Of a stretch of DNA of 64,000 bases, positions 1-7,963 are shown in pieces (the stretch's first letter is position 1; the number at the start of each line of letters is the position of its first letter). The DNA is taken from contig NZ_OUNG01000005.1 of the NCBI RefSeq assembly GCF_900343155.1, positions 1 through 64,000 of the forward strand. The letters are read 5' to 3'. Under the pieces are notes generated by a model, which saw nothing but the letters and a program-made list of their open reading frames with translations, was not told where the DNA came from and did not search any database. The position numbers and the translations under genes were made by a program. This stretch comes from Lactimicrobium massiliense. Its GTDB lineage: Bacteria > Bacillota_I > Bacilli_A > Erysipelotrichales > Erysipelotrichaceae.

Positions 1-125
1 AGAAGCTTGTGGCACTTCCAATTGAAAATCTCAGTATGAATCGTGAAATAGATATTGTTTATCCAAATGGTTTTGAACATATGGATATTCTAAAAAAAAT
101 TTCTGCAATTTATCATGAACAATGA
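1..125 (+). CDS. C-terminal end of a gene cut by the window edge, possibly LysR-type regulator
   Basis: Frame 3 is open from the window edge to a TGA at 123-125, giving about 40 residues (KLVALPIENL...). The pattern LVALPIE followed by a re-entrant strand (REIDIVYP) and a terminal helix resembles the end of the effector-binding domain of LysR-type transcription regulators. Only the tail is visible, so the family call is a guess. Its position just upstream of a sugar transporter operon would suit a regulator of that operon. Confidence 0.45.
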   Translation, partial: KLVALPIENLSMNREIDIVYPNGFEHMDILKKISAIYHEQ

Positions 126-183
126 AATGGCTTAATTTACAGCAATTATGAACTTGTTATTTGAACAGTGTCAAAAATAGCAG

Positions 184-212
184 TTGCATTTCCATAATGA
201 AAGCGCTTAAAT
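184..212 (+). promoter_or_regulatory. Possible sigma-A promoter of the sugar ABC operon
   Basis: TTGCAT at 184-189 and TTAAAT at 207-212 are separated by exactly 17 bases, about 80 bases before the first operon gene. Both hexamers are imperfect. The -10 overlaps the cre-like palindrome, the arrangement expected for catabolite repression. This is inference from spacing only. Confidence 0.35.
198..211 (+). promoter_or_regulatory. cre-like (CcpA/LacI-type) operator
   Basis: TGAAAGCGCTTAAA agrees with the Firmicute catabolite responsive element consensus at nearly every position, including the central CG and the flanking TGAAA half-site. It lies in the only intergenic region upstream of the sugar transporter operon. 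Carbon catabolite repression by CcpA is therefore the likely role. A dedicated LacI-family regulator could use the same kind of site. Confidence 0.6.
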
Positions 213-293
213 AGGCCTAGTAGGATTAGACATTGAGTTATCTCTCTCAGAAATATAAAGAAACTTAGACATAAATACACGGGGGGGAAGAAA

Positions 294-968
294 ATGAGCA
301 AAATGAATCAGAAAGATGACAGTCCTGTTTTCAGCAAGCTGCAGTTAATCGCAAATCTGATGATTTTAAATGTGCTGTGGCTGCTCTGCTCACTTCCGAT
401 TGTGACAATAGGCGCCAGTACGGCAGCATTGAATTATACATGCATTAAAATGCGTAGAGACGAAGGGGAGAGCATTGTCAGAATGTTCTTTCACAGCTTC
501 AAGACAAATATTCGTCCTGCTCTGATTCTGGGGACCGGCTTTCTGGCCGTATTGATTATTCTGACTGCCGGTTTCATCCAGACCCTTGGTGCCATCAATG
601 CCGGAAAAACAGTATCTGTCGTATTTGCAGTATTAATTGTTGTGCTGTTATTCTGCTGGCTGGTCTACTTCACATATGTATTCATGACCTTAAGCAGATT
701 TGACAACACGATCTTCCGTACATTAACCAACAGCATGTACTTTGCTCTACATAACTTCATCTCAACATTGAAAATACTCGGCATAGAATCATTCGGATTA
801 ATCATTATTCCTCTGTTTCTGTGGCGCTTCATACCAGCATTATTTGTCATCGTTCTGATGATAGGCGTACCAGTTACAGCCTACATCATTTCCAAAGAAT
901 TCAATGACGTGATATTTGCTGAATATATCCCGGAGCCTTTCGATCAGGCAGTACCATCACAAATGTGA
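294..968 (+). CDS. yesL: DUF624 (YesL-like) membrane protein
   Basis: A 224-residue integral membrane protein with about five or six hydrophobic segments. The N-terminal pattern LIANLMILNVLWLLCSLPIV, followed by TIGAST and a charged KMRRDEG loop, is the signature I associate with DUF624/YesL. YesL-like genes commonly sit in operons with Lpl/Ytc-type oligosaccharide ABC transporters, as here, but their biochemical role is not established. A purine-rich site (GGGGGGGAAG, 281-290) precedes the ATG. The gene heads the operon, and its stop lies about 40 bases before the receptor lipoprotein gene. Confidence 0.8.
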   Translation: MSKMNQKDDSPVFSKLQLIANLMILNVLWLLCSLPIVTIGASTAALNYTCIKMRRDEGESIVRMFFHSFKTNIRPALILGTGFLAVLIILTAGFIQTLGAINAGKTVSVVFAVLIVVLLFCWLVYFTYVFMTLSRFDNTIFRTLTNSMYFALHNFISTLKILGIESFGLIIIPLFLWRFIPALFVIVLMIGVPVTAYIISKEFNDVIFAEYIPEPFDQAVPSQM

Positions 969-1009
969 TGATCCATATGCAATGCTTTAATCATTTAGGA
1001 GGAAAGTTT

Positions 1010-2680
1010 ATGAAAGGCATTATCAAAAAGACGCTGGCAGTTGCTCTGCCGGCCGCCATGCTCATGTGCGGCTGCAGCAGCGGCAGCACATCCGCTTCAT
1101 CCGGATCCTCATCAACGGAAACGACAAAAGTTGAAATCCCGAAATCCGATGTCGTAAAAGGTGAAACCGATCAGGAGACCTATCCGATCAGCGATGAAAA
1201 GATCACGCTGACAATGTGGTATCCGATGGCCGGATCCATGGGCAACCTCGCCGACTTCAACGATGGTGAATTCTGGCAGTGGCTGGAAGACAAGACCAAC
1301 ATTCACATTGAATTCATTGTTCCGCCGGCTGGATCCGAAGCTGAATCATTCAATCTCCTGTTCACATCTGACAATCTGCCTGACATTATTTACAACCAGG
1401 TAGACCAGCAGTCCTACCGTGACGGTATGGATGCCTGCATTGATGACGGCTACGTTGTCGATATGTCACAGTACCTTGATATCGCACCTAACTACGTCAG
1501 CTGGCTCAACAGTATTGACGGCGTCGATAAGAACGTATTCACCGACTCCGGCAAGATGTATGGCATGTGGGGATTCTGGGACAATATGGAAAACGGCTAT
1601 GCTGACCAGGGCCTCTCCATCCGCAAGGACTTCCTTGATAAAGTAGGCATGGATGTTCCTAAAACATATGATGATTGGGAAAAGGTTCTGACCGCATTCA
1701 AAGATCAGCTTGGCATTGAAGCACCGCTCTATACTTCCAAGTATGGTATCGATAATGGTGAATTCATGGCCGGCTATGGCGTAGCTCCATACTTCTACCA
1801 GCATGATGGCCAAATCAAGTACGGACCAATGGAAGACGGCTATAAAGATTATCTGACCATGATGCATGACTGGTATGAAAAGGGACTGCTTGATCCTGAC
1901 TTCTCTACCAGACAGTCCAGTGGCATTACAGCTGATAGCGATATGATTTTGAACGACAAGGTCGGCGCACTGGTAGACTATGGCACACGTATGACGGATG
2001 CCTATATTTCCAGAGGTGCAACAAATCCTGATTTCTGGGCAGTCGCAGCTCCACAGCCGAAGAAGAGTGCTGATTCTGCAGATCCTGCATGGCGCATGGT
2101 TTCCGGCAACTACATGAATATGCTGAATGTCTGCACATTGGTCAATGCCAAGAGCGAACATATCAAGGAAGCCATCAAGTGGCTGGATACATTCTATGCA
2201 AAGGATGTTTATCTGAATGCAAACTATGGTATCGACAGTGAAGAGGGTGTTGTCTGGAATGCTGATCCTAAAGATGGTCACCGCATCGGCAACTATGACT
2301 TCCGTTACCACAACCCGGATGGACTTGATTCTGCAACAGTTGCTGTGAAGTACTGGGCAAAGAATCCTAACATCCGTGTAGAAGCAGCTCAGATTGAGCA
2401 GATGCCTAAGGAAAGATCTGCTGCATATCCGATCTGGTCCAAGTATGAACCAACCGATTTCATTCCGACAACCTGCACAATGACGGCTGATGAGAATACA
2501 GAATATTCCAATCTGTATGTTGAAATTGAATCGTATGTTCAGGAAAACAATGTCAAGTTCATCAATGGTGAGCGATCCCTCGATGAATATGATGATTACA
2601 GAAATACTCTGAAAGACATGGGTATTGACCGCTGCATTGAGCTCCGTCAGGCAGCATTAGACCGTTATAACGCTAGATAA
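1010..2680 (+). CDS. Sugar ABC transporter substrate-binding lipoprotein (LplA/YtcQ-like)
   Basis: Exported receptor of an oligosaccharide importer. I place the start at 1010 rather than the upstream in-frame ATG at 965 because AGGAGG lies at 998-1003 and a classical lipoprotein signal follows (MKGIIKKTLAVALPAAMLMC, lipobox Cys at about residue 20). The product has 556 residues, near the size of LplA/YtcQ-type receptors. A Ser/Thr linker is followed by an extracellular solute-binding fold rich in W, Y and D. It precedes two permeases of the same system, so the proteins should work as one importer. The sugar cannot be read from sequence; complex polysaccharide fragments are usual for this family. 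Confidence 0.85.
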   Translation: MKGIIKKTLAVALPAAMLMCGCSSGSTSASSGSSSTETTKVEIPKSDVVKGETDQETYPISDEKITLTMWYPMAGSMGNLADFNDGEFWQWLEDKTNIHIEFIVPPAGSEAESFNLLFTSDNLPDIIYNQVDQQSYRDGMDACIDDGYVVDMSQYLDIAPNYVSWLNSIDGVDKNVFTDSGKMYGMWGFWDNMENGYADQGLSIRKDFLDKVGMDVPKTYDDWEKVLTAFKDQLGIEAPLYTSKYGIDNGEFMAGYGVAPYFYQHDGQIKYGPMEDGYKDYLTMMHDWYEKGLLDPDFSTRQSSGITADSDMILNDKVGALVDYGTRMTDAYISRGATNPDFWAVAAPQPKKSADSADPAWRMVSGNYMNMLNVCTLVNAKSEHIKEAIKWLDTFYAKDVYLNANYGIDSEEGVVWNADPKDGHRIGNYDFRYHNPDGLDSATVAVKYWAKNPNIRVEAAQIEQMPKERSAAYPIWSKYEPTDFIPTTCTMTADENTEYSNLYVEIESYVQENNVKFINGERSLDEYDDYRNTLKDMGIDRCIELRQAALDRYNAR

Positions 2681-2694
2681 ATTCGCTTCATCCT

Positions 2695-2732
2695 AGGAGC
2701 AGTGAGGTGATCTCTCTGCTCCTTCCATTTTT
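2695..2732 (+). terminator. Hairpin between receptor and permease genes (partial terminator or mRNA stabiliser)
   Basis: AGGAGCAGTGAG at 2695-2706 pairs with CTCTCTGCTCCT at 2711-2722 (one mismatch) around a 5-base loop and is followed by TCCATTTTTA. This intercistronic hairpin position is common in ABC importers, where it keeps receptor mRNA more abundant than permease mRNA. The T-run is interrupted, so leaky termination or 3' end protection is more likely than a full stop. Confidence 0.55.
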
Positions 2733-2749
2733 ATATAAGGGTTTCCATT

Positions 2750-3691
2750 ATGACAAAAGATATAACTAAAACAAAAAAGAAAAGTTTTGGCCAGAGACTG
2801 AAGAAAGATTTCAAGGATCACTGGGAACTGTATCTGATGGCTCTGCCAGTCGTTATTTATTTCCTTTTATTCAACTATCTGCCAATGGCCGGAATTGTCA
2901 TGGCCTTTCAGAAGTACAGCATGCGCAAGGGCATTTTTGGAAGTGGGTGGGTCGGCCTGCAGAACTTCCAGCGCTTCTTCTCTTCTCCTAACTTCTGGAG
3001 ATTACTGAGAAACACTCTTCTGATCAGCTTCTACGGCCTTCTGTTCTCATTCCCGCTGCCGATTGTATTTGCATTATGCCTGAATGAAGTCAGAAATGCC
3101 AAGTTCAAGAAGTTTGTCCAGACAGTATCCTATCTTCCATACTTCATTTCTGTCGTCGTTGTCGTTTCCATTCTCTTTGATTTTGGTAAATCAAATGGCT
3201 TGTTTACAATCATTGCTGAAAAATTCGGATGGACTGGCGACGCAGTCATTTCTTCACCAAAGTGGTTCCGTACATTGTATATCGGATCAAACCTCTGGCA
3301 GCATCTTGGCTATAATTCCATTATTTTCATTTCAGCTCTTGCGGCCATTGATCCTACCTTATACGAAGCAGCCCGCATTGACGGTGCCAACCGCTGGCAG
3401 CAGACGCTTCATGTGACCCTGCCGGGCATTTCTTCAACAATTGTCGTATTACTGATACTGCGTCTTGGTCAGATCATGGGAGTGGGCTATGAAAAGATCA
3501 TCCTGATGTATGGTCCATCCACCTATGAAACAGGTGATGTTATTGCAAGTTACGTTTATCGTATGGGTCTTCTGAATTCAGACTATTCATACTCCACGGC
3601 AGTCAACCTGTTCAATTCTGTCATCAATCTGATCGTGCTTACAGTTGCCAACTTGATCAGCCGCAAGGTCAATGAGACCAGCATCTGGTAA
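2750..3691 (+). CDS. lplB: Sugar ABC transporter permease (LplB-like)
   Basis: A 313-residue permease with a cytoplasmic basic N-terminus (KTKKKSFGQRLKKDFKDHW) and about six transmembrane helices. The EAA loop that contacts the ATPase is clear (EAARIDGANRWQQTLHVTLP, about residues 205-224). It matches the MalF-class permeases of the carbohydrate uptake transporter 1 family, LplB/YteP type. It lies downstream of the receptor and 11 bases before the partner permease, so one polycistronic mRNA is likely. RBS-like TAAGGG is seen before the ATG. Confidence 0.88.
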   Translation: MTKDITKTKKKSFGQRLKKDFKDHWELYLMALPVVIYFLLFNYLPMAGIVMAFQKYSMRKGIFGSGWVGLQNFQRFFSSPNFWRLLRNTLLISFYGLLFSFPLPIVFALCLNEVRNAKFKKFVQTVSYLPYFISVVVVVSILFDFGKSNGLFTIIAEKFGWTGDAVISSPKWFRTLYIGSNLWQHLGYNSIIFISALAAIDPTLYEAARIDGANRWQQTLHVTLPGISSTIVVLLILRLGQIMGVGYEKIILMYGPSTYETGDVIASYVYRMGLLNSDYSYSTAVNLFNSVINLIVLTVANLISRKVNETSIW

Positions 3692-3702
3692 AGGAGGCTG
3701 TT

Positions 3703-4584
3703 ATGAATAAGCGCACTAAAGGTGAAAAAATATTTTCCATATTCAATACCATTATTCTGTCATTACTATGTGTGATATTCCTGCTGCCGATCTGGCATGT
3801 TGCCATGGGATCCATCAGCGATCCGCTTCAGGTTGCTGCTCACAGCGGACTGTTTCTGAAACCATTGGGAACACCAACTCTTGGCGGATACAAGCTGGTC
3901 ATGCAGAATTCAAACATTCTGCGCTCCTATGGAAATACCATCCTCTATGTTGTTGTTTCGACATTTATCGGATTGGTTCTGAATATTCTGGCTGCCTATA
4001 TTATGTCCAGAAAGAATCTGATGTTCGGCAAGGCATTCTCCAAGATGGTTGTATTCACCATGATCTTCAACGGAGGACTTGTTCCAACCTTCATCGTCAT
4101 GAATAAGCTCGGCCTTTACAATACACGCTGGGCAGTCATTCTTCCTGGTGCCTTAACGGCATTCAATATCATTATCATGCGTACATCCTTTATGGATATA
4201 CCAGAAGAAATGATTGAGTCAGCCCGCATTGACGGGGCAGATGATGCCAAGATTCTGACCAGAATTATTCTGCCGGTCAGTAAGGAAATCGTTGCAGTTA
4301 TCGTATTGTTCTATGCTGTTCAGCATTGGAATGAATGGTTCAACGCATCGATTTACCTGCAGGACAGAAGCTTATGGCCGCTGCAGCTTGTACTTCGTGA
4401 AATCGTTCTTCAGTCAACTGAAAACAGTATTGTTGCTGATGCAAGTGGTGAAGATGTCATGATCTACCGACCGCTCATCAAATATGCAACAATTATGATT
4501 TCCATCATTCCTATGATGATTCTGTATCCATTTGTACAGAAATACTTCGTAACCGGTGTCATGGTCGGCTCTGTAAAAGGTTAA
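3703..4584 (+). CDS. lplC: Sugar ABC transporter permease (LplC/YtcP-like)
   Basis: The second inner-membrane subunit, 293 residues with six predicted helices and the MalG-class EAA motif ESARIDGADDAKILTRIILP near residue 173. The C-terminus VTGVMVGSVKG, with a terminal glycine, is typical of YtcP/LplC proteins. The AAGGAGG ribosome site lies directly before the ATG, 11 bases after the lplB stop. With LplB it forms the translocation pore, and the ATPase 76 bases downstream presumably energises it. Confidence 0.88.
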   Translation: MNKRTKGEKIFSIFNTIILSLLCVIFLLPIWHVAMGSISDPLQVAAHSGLFLKPLGTPTLGGYKLVMQNSNILRSYGNTILYVVVSTFIGLVLNILAAYIMSRKNLMFGKAFSKMVVFTMIFNGGLVPTFIVMNKLGLYNTRWAVILPGALTAFNIIIMRTSFMDIPEEMIESARIDGADDAKILTRIILPVSKEIVAVIVLFYAVQHWNEWFNASIYLQDRSLWPLQLVLREIVLQSTENSIVADASGEDVMIYRPLIKYATIMISIIPMMILYPFVQKYFVTGVMVGSVKG

Positions 4585-4604
4585 TTTAGTTAAATAAAGC
4601 CAGT

Positions 4605-4641
4605 AGACCATTTCATGGTCTCATAATCCGCAGACATGCGG
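4605..4641 (+). repeat. Twin small hairpins between permease and ATPase genes
   Basis: AGACCAT-TTC-ATGGTCT (4605-4621) and CCGCA-GACA-TGCGG (4628-4641 region) form two tight stem-loops in tandem with no T-run. They are unlikely to terminate transcription. They could mark an mRNA processing or stability site that sets the ATPase level, since an ATPase of this class often serves several transporters. Confidence 0.45.
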
Positions 4642-4660
4642 GGCAAAAGGAGAAAATAAT

Positions 4661-5863
4661 ATGGCTTCAGTAGAATTAAAACATATCACCAAGGTTTATC
4701 CAAATACGGAAAAGACCAGTAAGAGAAAACGCAGAAAAGAAGAAAAAGAAGAGAAAAAGCATAATCTGAAAGTCACCGAAGAAGGTGTGCTTGCTGTTGA
4801 TGACTTCAATCTTTCCATTCAGGATAAGGAATTCATTGTTCTGGTAGGACCTTCCGGATGTGGCAAATCCACAACCCTGCGCATGGTCGCAGGACTTGAG
4901 GAAATCACAAGAGGTGATCTCTATATCGATAAAAAACGCATGAATGATGTTGCGCCGAAGGACAGAGATATTGCGATGGTATTCCAGTCCTATGCCCTCT
5001 ATCCGCATATGACGGTCAGAGGAAACATGGAATTCCCGCTGAAATTAAGAAAGGTACCGAAAGATGAAATCAACCGCAAGGTAAATGAAGCAGCGGAAAT
5101 ACTGGGCATCACAGAATACCTTGACCGCAAGCCGAAGGCACTGTCAGGCGGGCAGAGACAGAGAGTTGCCATCGGACGGGCAATTGTCAGAAATCCGAAA
5201 GTTCTCTTGATGGATGAGCCATTATCCAATCTTGACGCGAAGCTGAGAAACCAGATGCGTGCAGAGATCATCAAATTAAGACAGAAGATCAATACGACCT
5301 TCATTTATGTTACGCATGACCAGACGGAAGCAATGACACTGGGTGACCGTATTGTTGTCATGAAAGACGGCGTCATCCAGCAGGTAGGAACACCACAAGA
5401 AGTTTACAGCCATCCGTTAAATATTTTCGTGGCCGGCTTTATTGGTGTACCACAGATGAACTTCTATGATGCAAGGCTTATCAAAGACGGAGACAAATAC
5501 TCCGTACAGGTTGAAAATGCCATGATTGAACTTTCCAAAGACAAAGAGGAAAGATTAGCAAGCGAGCATGTTGAATCACAGAATGTTACCGTTGGTGTGC
5601 GTCCGGAACATATTGAACTCAAAGGCGATCCGGATAAGATGATCAAGGCAACCGTTGATGTCAGTGAGATGATGGGATCTCAGATTCATCTTCATGTCAA
5701 TGCCATGGGCAAGGATGGCATCATCATCGTAGATACGATGGGCCTGAATGAAAGACAATTCTCCATCGGTGAGGAAATTGATTTCACTTTCCCGGGCGAA
5801 GTAGCTCATGTATTTGGAAAAGACGGAAGAAACCTCGAGTTTCCTGCCGCAACAAATAACTGA
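4661..5863 (+). CDS. Carbohydrate ABC importer ATPase (MsmX/UgpC-like)
   Basis: Cytoplasmic ATPase of 400 residues. Walker A GPSGCGKST is at 63-71, the Q-loop at about 109, signature LSGGQ at 161-165, Walker B VLLMDEP at about 181-187, and the switch H lies in THD near 215. A C-terminal TOBE/regulatory region follows (GVRPEHIEL). This is the MalK/UgpC/MsmX class that powers CUT1 sugar importers. The unusual feature is a very basic and acidic insertion at about residues 17-40 (KTSKRKRRKEEKEEKK) between the first strand and Walker A. The RBS AAAAGGAG precedes the ATG. It closes the operon except for a small membrane ORF. Confidence 0.9.
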   Translation: MASVELKHITKVYPNTEKTSKRKRRKEEKEEKKHNLKVTEEGVLAVDDFNLSIQDKEFIVLVGPSGCGKSTTLRMVAGLEEITRGDLYIDKKRMNDVAPKDRDIAMVFQSYALYPHMTVRGNMEFPLKLRKVPKDEINRKVNEAAEILGITEYLDRKPKALSGGQRQRVAIGRAIVRNPKVLLMDEPLSNLDAKLRNQMRAEIIKLRQKINTTFIYVTHDQTEAMTLGDRIVVMKDGVIQQVGTPQEVYSHPLNIFVAGFIGVPQMNFYDARLIKDGDKYSVQVENAMIELSKDKEERLASEHVESQNVTVGVRPEHIELKGDPDKMIKATVDVSEMMGSQIHLHVNAMGKDGIIIVDTMGLNERQFSIGEEIDFTFPGEVAHVFGKDGRNLEFPAATNN

Positions 5864-5879
5864 AGGCTGAGGAATACTT

Positions 5880-5984
5880 ATGATGGTTCTTCTGACCATA
5901 CTGCTTGCCGCTTTGATCGCAGCTAAAATCATTTGTGCAGTCTGGTATCAGAAGAATGAAAAGGAAGTGAATCATTCTGAATGA
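5880..5984 (+). CDS. 34-residue single-pass membrane peptide, hypothetical
   Basis: ATGATGGTT... encodes 34 residues: a hydrophobic helix MMVLLTILLAALIAAKIICA followed by a polar tail VWYQKNEKEVNHSE. It starts 17 bases after the ATPase stop, with CTGAGG as a weak ribosome site, and ends 11 bases before the operon terminator. Being enclosed between the last operon gene and its terminator favours a real gene. I do not recognise a family. It might be a small accessory subunit of the importer, but that is inference. Confidence 0.45.
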   Translation: MMVLLTILLAALIAAKIICAVWYQKNEKEVNHSE

Positions 5985-5995
5985 GGCAGACGCAG

Positions 5996-6027
5996 GATGC
6001 TGTATATCAACAGCATCTTTTTCTTTT
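5996..6027 (+). terminator. Intrinsic terminator of the sugar ABC operon
   Basis: GATGCTG (5996-6002), an 8-base loop, CAGCATC (6011-6017) and then TTTTTCTTTT. It is a canonical rho-independent terminator just after the last operon ORF. Confidence 0.9.
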
Positions 6028-6137
6028 GTATTATAAGAATTTCAATTCGGGTTTTTGAATATGTGAAATCAACAGAAAAGATCACAAGCATATCAAGGCA
6101 TAATAAAAGAGTCATAAATATAGTGATGGAATGAATA

Positions 6138-6308
6138 TTATTGTTTTTTGAAATGATAGGAATCTTTGCGATACATATTGCTTAGGCAGAAAGGGCAGAG
6201 ATGATGATCTTCATAATGATCTGGATCGTCATCCAAATAACGATATAAGTCCAAATCTTCTTGAGTGACTTCCTTTCTAAAGAAAAGCGCCCATCTCTGG
6301 ACGCTTGA
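6138..6308 (-). pseudogene. Orphan open frame with a Cys-x2-Cys motif, likely gene remnant
   Basis: The minus strand is open for about 56 codons ending at 6138. It contains EDLDLYRYLDDDPDHYEDHH, then CPFCLSNMYRK. No ATG or ribosome site precedes it and an in-frame stop sits at 6309-6311, so this is probably the tail of a gene truncated beside the ISL3 element. The acidic stretch and half zinc knuckle look like coding sequence, not noise. The family is unknown. Confidence 0.3.
6279..6306 (-). terminator. Minus-strand terminator-like hairpin next to the ISL3 left end
   Basis: Reading the minus strand, AAGCGTCC-AGAGAT-GGGCGCTT is followed by TTCTTT. It lies just outside the ISL3 inverted repeat and would stop transcripts leaving the transposase gene. 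It falls inside the orphan frame at 6138-6308, which argues that this frame is no longer expressed as a gene. Confidence 0.6.
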
Positions 6309-6315
6309 TTATTTT

Positions 6316-6338
6316 GGTTCAGTCCTAATTCCTGTTGA
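6316..6338 (+). repeat. Left terminal inverted repeat of the ISL3 element
   Basis: It pairs with 7941-7963. Including four outer T bases, 22 of 27 positions agree between the two ends when the right end is reverse-complemented. Confidence 0.75.
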
Positions 6339-6354
6339 TAGATGTACCCAGAGG

Positions 6355-7848
6355 TCATGAGAATTTCCTGCTGGCATCAATGATCTTCAGGAAGAAATAT
6401 TCATCATCTGGATAGCCGTATCCTTTGCGTCTCAATGTTTTTATCATCTGGTTGGTTCCTTCAACTTTGCCGGATGAGATATGGACTCTTGCATGAGAGA
6501 TAATTCCTTTCATGTGTTCCTCAAGCAGCTTGGCAAACCATATGAAATGCTTGTTCTCTGTTGCTTTGCAGGTGCGTATGATCCGGTTAATATGAATCTT
6601 CATGCCTCTTTCGCTATTTGCTCTGTATGCTTTATCAAGCTGTTCCTTTACCAGATCCATGGTGAAGAACAGCTTGTTTTCATCCAATAGCTTCTTGTAT
6701 TCTTCTTCAATGCCTGCTTTCTGCTTCACCTCCGGCTTCTTGAACAGATCGCTTCCACGGGCAATGGTTTTGCCCGCTTTGGCATCTTTTTCCTTCTGCT
6801 TTCTTGTTTCAGCACTTGTCATCAGAACATACTTAGAGCCTTTGAGAGCTTTGGCAGCTTCTGTATTGCCTTCTTCTATCAGGCGCTTCTGTTCCTCTTT
6901 ACGGACTTCTGATACCACCTTGTCATTGAAGTTTTTGATCAGATGGAAATGGTCATAGACAATATCCAGCCATTCACAGCGATCTTTAAAGGCTTCTTCA
7001 AAGTCACTGTTCATATCACAGGCCACTGCCTTCACGTTCTTCATCCAGTCGATGCCGACCCAGTCAATAAAGTCATATACAGTCTGTTTCTTCTTGCCAT
7101 AGGCAAGGTACAGCACATGTCCGCTCTTCAGGTCCATGATCAGCGTAGCGTATTTATGGCCTTTATGAAGAAGAAATTCATCAATGCCAAGATACTCCAG
7201 GCATTCTGCAGGCTTCTTCAGTTCCTTGCCTTCACCATTAACGGTATACAGTTCCTGAAGGCGCTTCTTATCGATCTCCTTGACTGTATTCTTGCTTAAA
7301 CCGGTAATGATGGATATTTCCTTCATTGTCAGTCCAAAGCGAAGCAGATCGCGTGTATAGTTCTCAAGAGCAGCTGTAATCAGATGTCCCTGAGCCTTGA
7401 AATCTAATGGTTCTGTATAAGTACTGACCGGACAGTTCTTATTCTGGCAGAGTGCTCTCTGCTTGGATACAACAATATGAGTATAGATACCTCCCATAGG
7501 AATGTGTTTCAAGTCAACCTCAGTTGTGCCGTTATACACCGTTTCCTGGCCACAGCAACTGCAGTAGATCGGCTGTCCGTTCAGACGATTCAGCTTTCCC
7601 TTAAAGAAGTATTCAGTGACACTGCGCCTGGCAGTTCTGGATGATGTGCCCACAGAGATCTCTTTAACGGCCGTTTCCGGCATACCAACCTGGGTAAAGG
7701 ATGGCAGACCTGATGAGAATGTTAAAATGCCACTCTGGAGTTGCACATCAGAAATTGAATCAATCAGATCATGTGCATCAGAGCGCAGATCGTCTGATCT
7801 TGTATCAATTAATTCTCCCTGAATAAGCGGCTGTGTGTTAACATTCAT
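6355..7848 (-). CDS. ISL3-family transposase
   Basis: A 497-residue full-length transposase. The N-terminal zinc-finger region carries CSCCGQ and CQNKNCP (zf-ISL3). A helix-turn-helix follows (MKEISIITGLSKNTVKEIDK). The DDE catalytic core is visible: D in IDEFLLHKGHKYATLIMDLK, D in VACDMNSDFEEAF, and the late E in SSGKVEGTNQMIKTLRRKGYG. Length and motif order fit ISL3 enzymes, and no frameshift is seen, so the element may still be active. It reads toward the sugar operon and ends at a hairpin terminator just outside the element. Confidence 0.93.
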   Translation of the reverse strand: MNVNTQPLIQGELIDTRSDDLRSDAHDLIDSISDVQLQSGILTFSSGLPSFTQVGMPETAVKEISVGTSSRTARRSVTEYFFKGKLNRLNGQPIYCSCCGQETVYNGTTEVDLKHIPMGGIYTHIVVSKQRALCQNKNCPVSTYTEPLDFKAQGHLITAALENYTRDLLRFGLTMKEISIITGLSKNTVKEIDKKRLQELYTVNGEGKELKKPAECLEYLGIDEFLLHKGHKYATLIMDLKSGHVLYLAYGKKKQTVYDFIDWVGIDWMKNVKAVACDMNSDFEEAFKDRCEWLDIVYDHFHLIKNFNDKVVSEVRKEEQKRLIEEGNTEAAKALKGSKYVLMTSAETRKQKEKDAKAGKTIARGSDLFKKPEVKQKAGIEEEYKKLLDENKLFFTMDLVKEQLDKAYRANSERGMKIHINRIIRTCKATENKHFIWFAKLLEEHMKGIISHARVHISSGKVEGTNQMIKTLRRKGYGYPDDEYFFLKIIDASRKFS

Positions 7849-7940
7849 ATGGATCTCCTATCTTGTATGTTTGGGTACACACAATTATACGAGATCCATT
7901 TTTATATTCGTACTATATCTCCATCCCACATGGCGTCATA

Positions 7941-7963
7941 TCAACAGGTTTTGGGATTGAGCC
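7941..7963 (+). repeat. Right terminal inverted repeat of the ISL3 element
   Basis: TCAACAGG...GAGCC, the inverted partner of 6316-6338. It lies about 93 bases upstream of the transposase ATG, which leaves room for the element's own promoter on the minus strand. Confidence 0.75.

Larger units (their letters stand above)
6316..7963 (-). mobile_element. ISL3-family insertion sequence
   Basis: The element is about 1.65 kb, bounded by imperfect inverted repeats that start with GG in ISL3 style. The left repeat begins GGTTCAGTCCTAATTCCTG and the right, read inward, begins GGCTCAATCCCAAAACCTG. One transposase gene fills it. I could not find a convincing 8-base target duplication (left flank ATTATTTT, right flank A-rich), so one end may be off by a few bases or the flank has changed. 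Confidence 0.8.

Noticed and set aside
1466-2311. 281-codon open frame on the minus strand
   Set aside because: It lies entirely opposite the sugar-binding lipoprotein gene, which has signal peptide, ribosome site and family match; the antisense product has no coherent domain.
1844-2680. Possible selenocysteine or programmed frameshift in the receptor gene
   Set aside because: The frame is continuous to its stop with normal receptor length; no recoding signal is needed.
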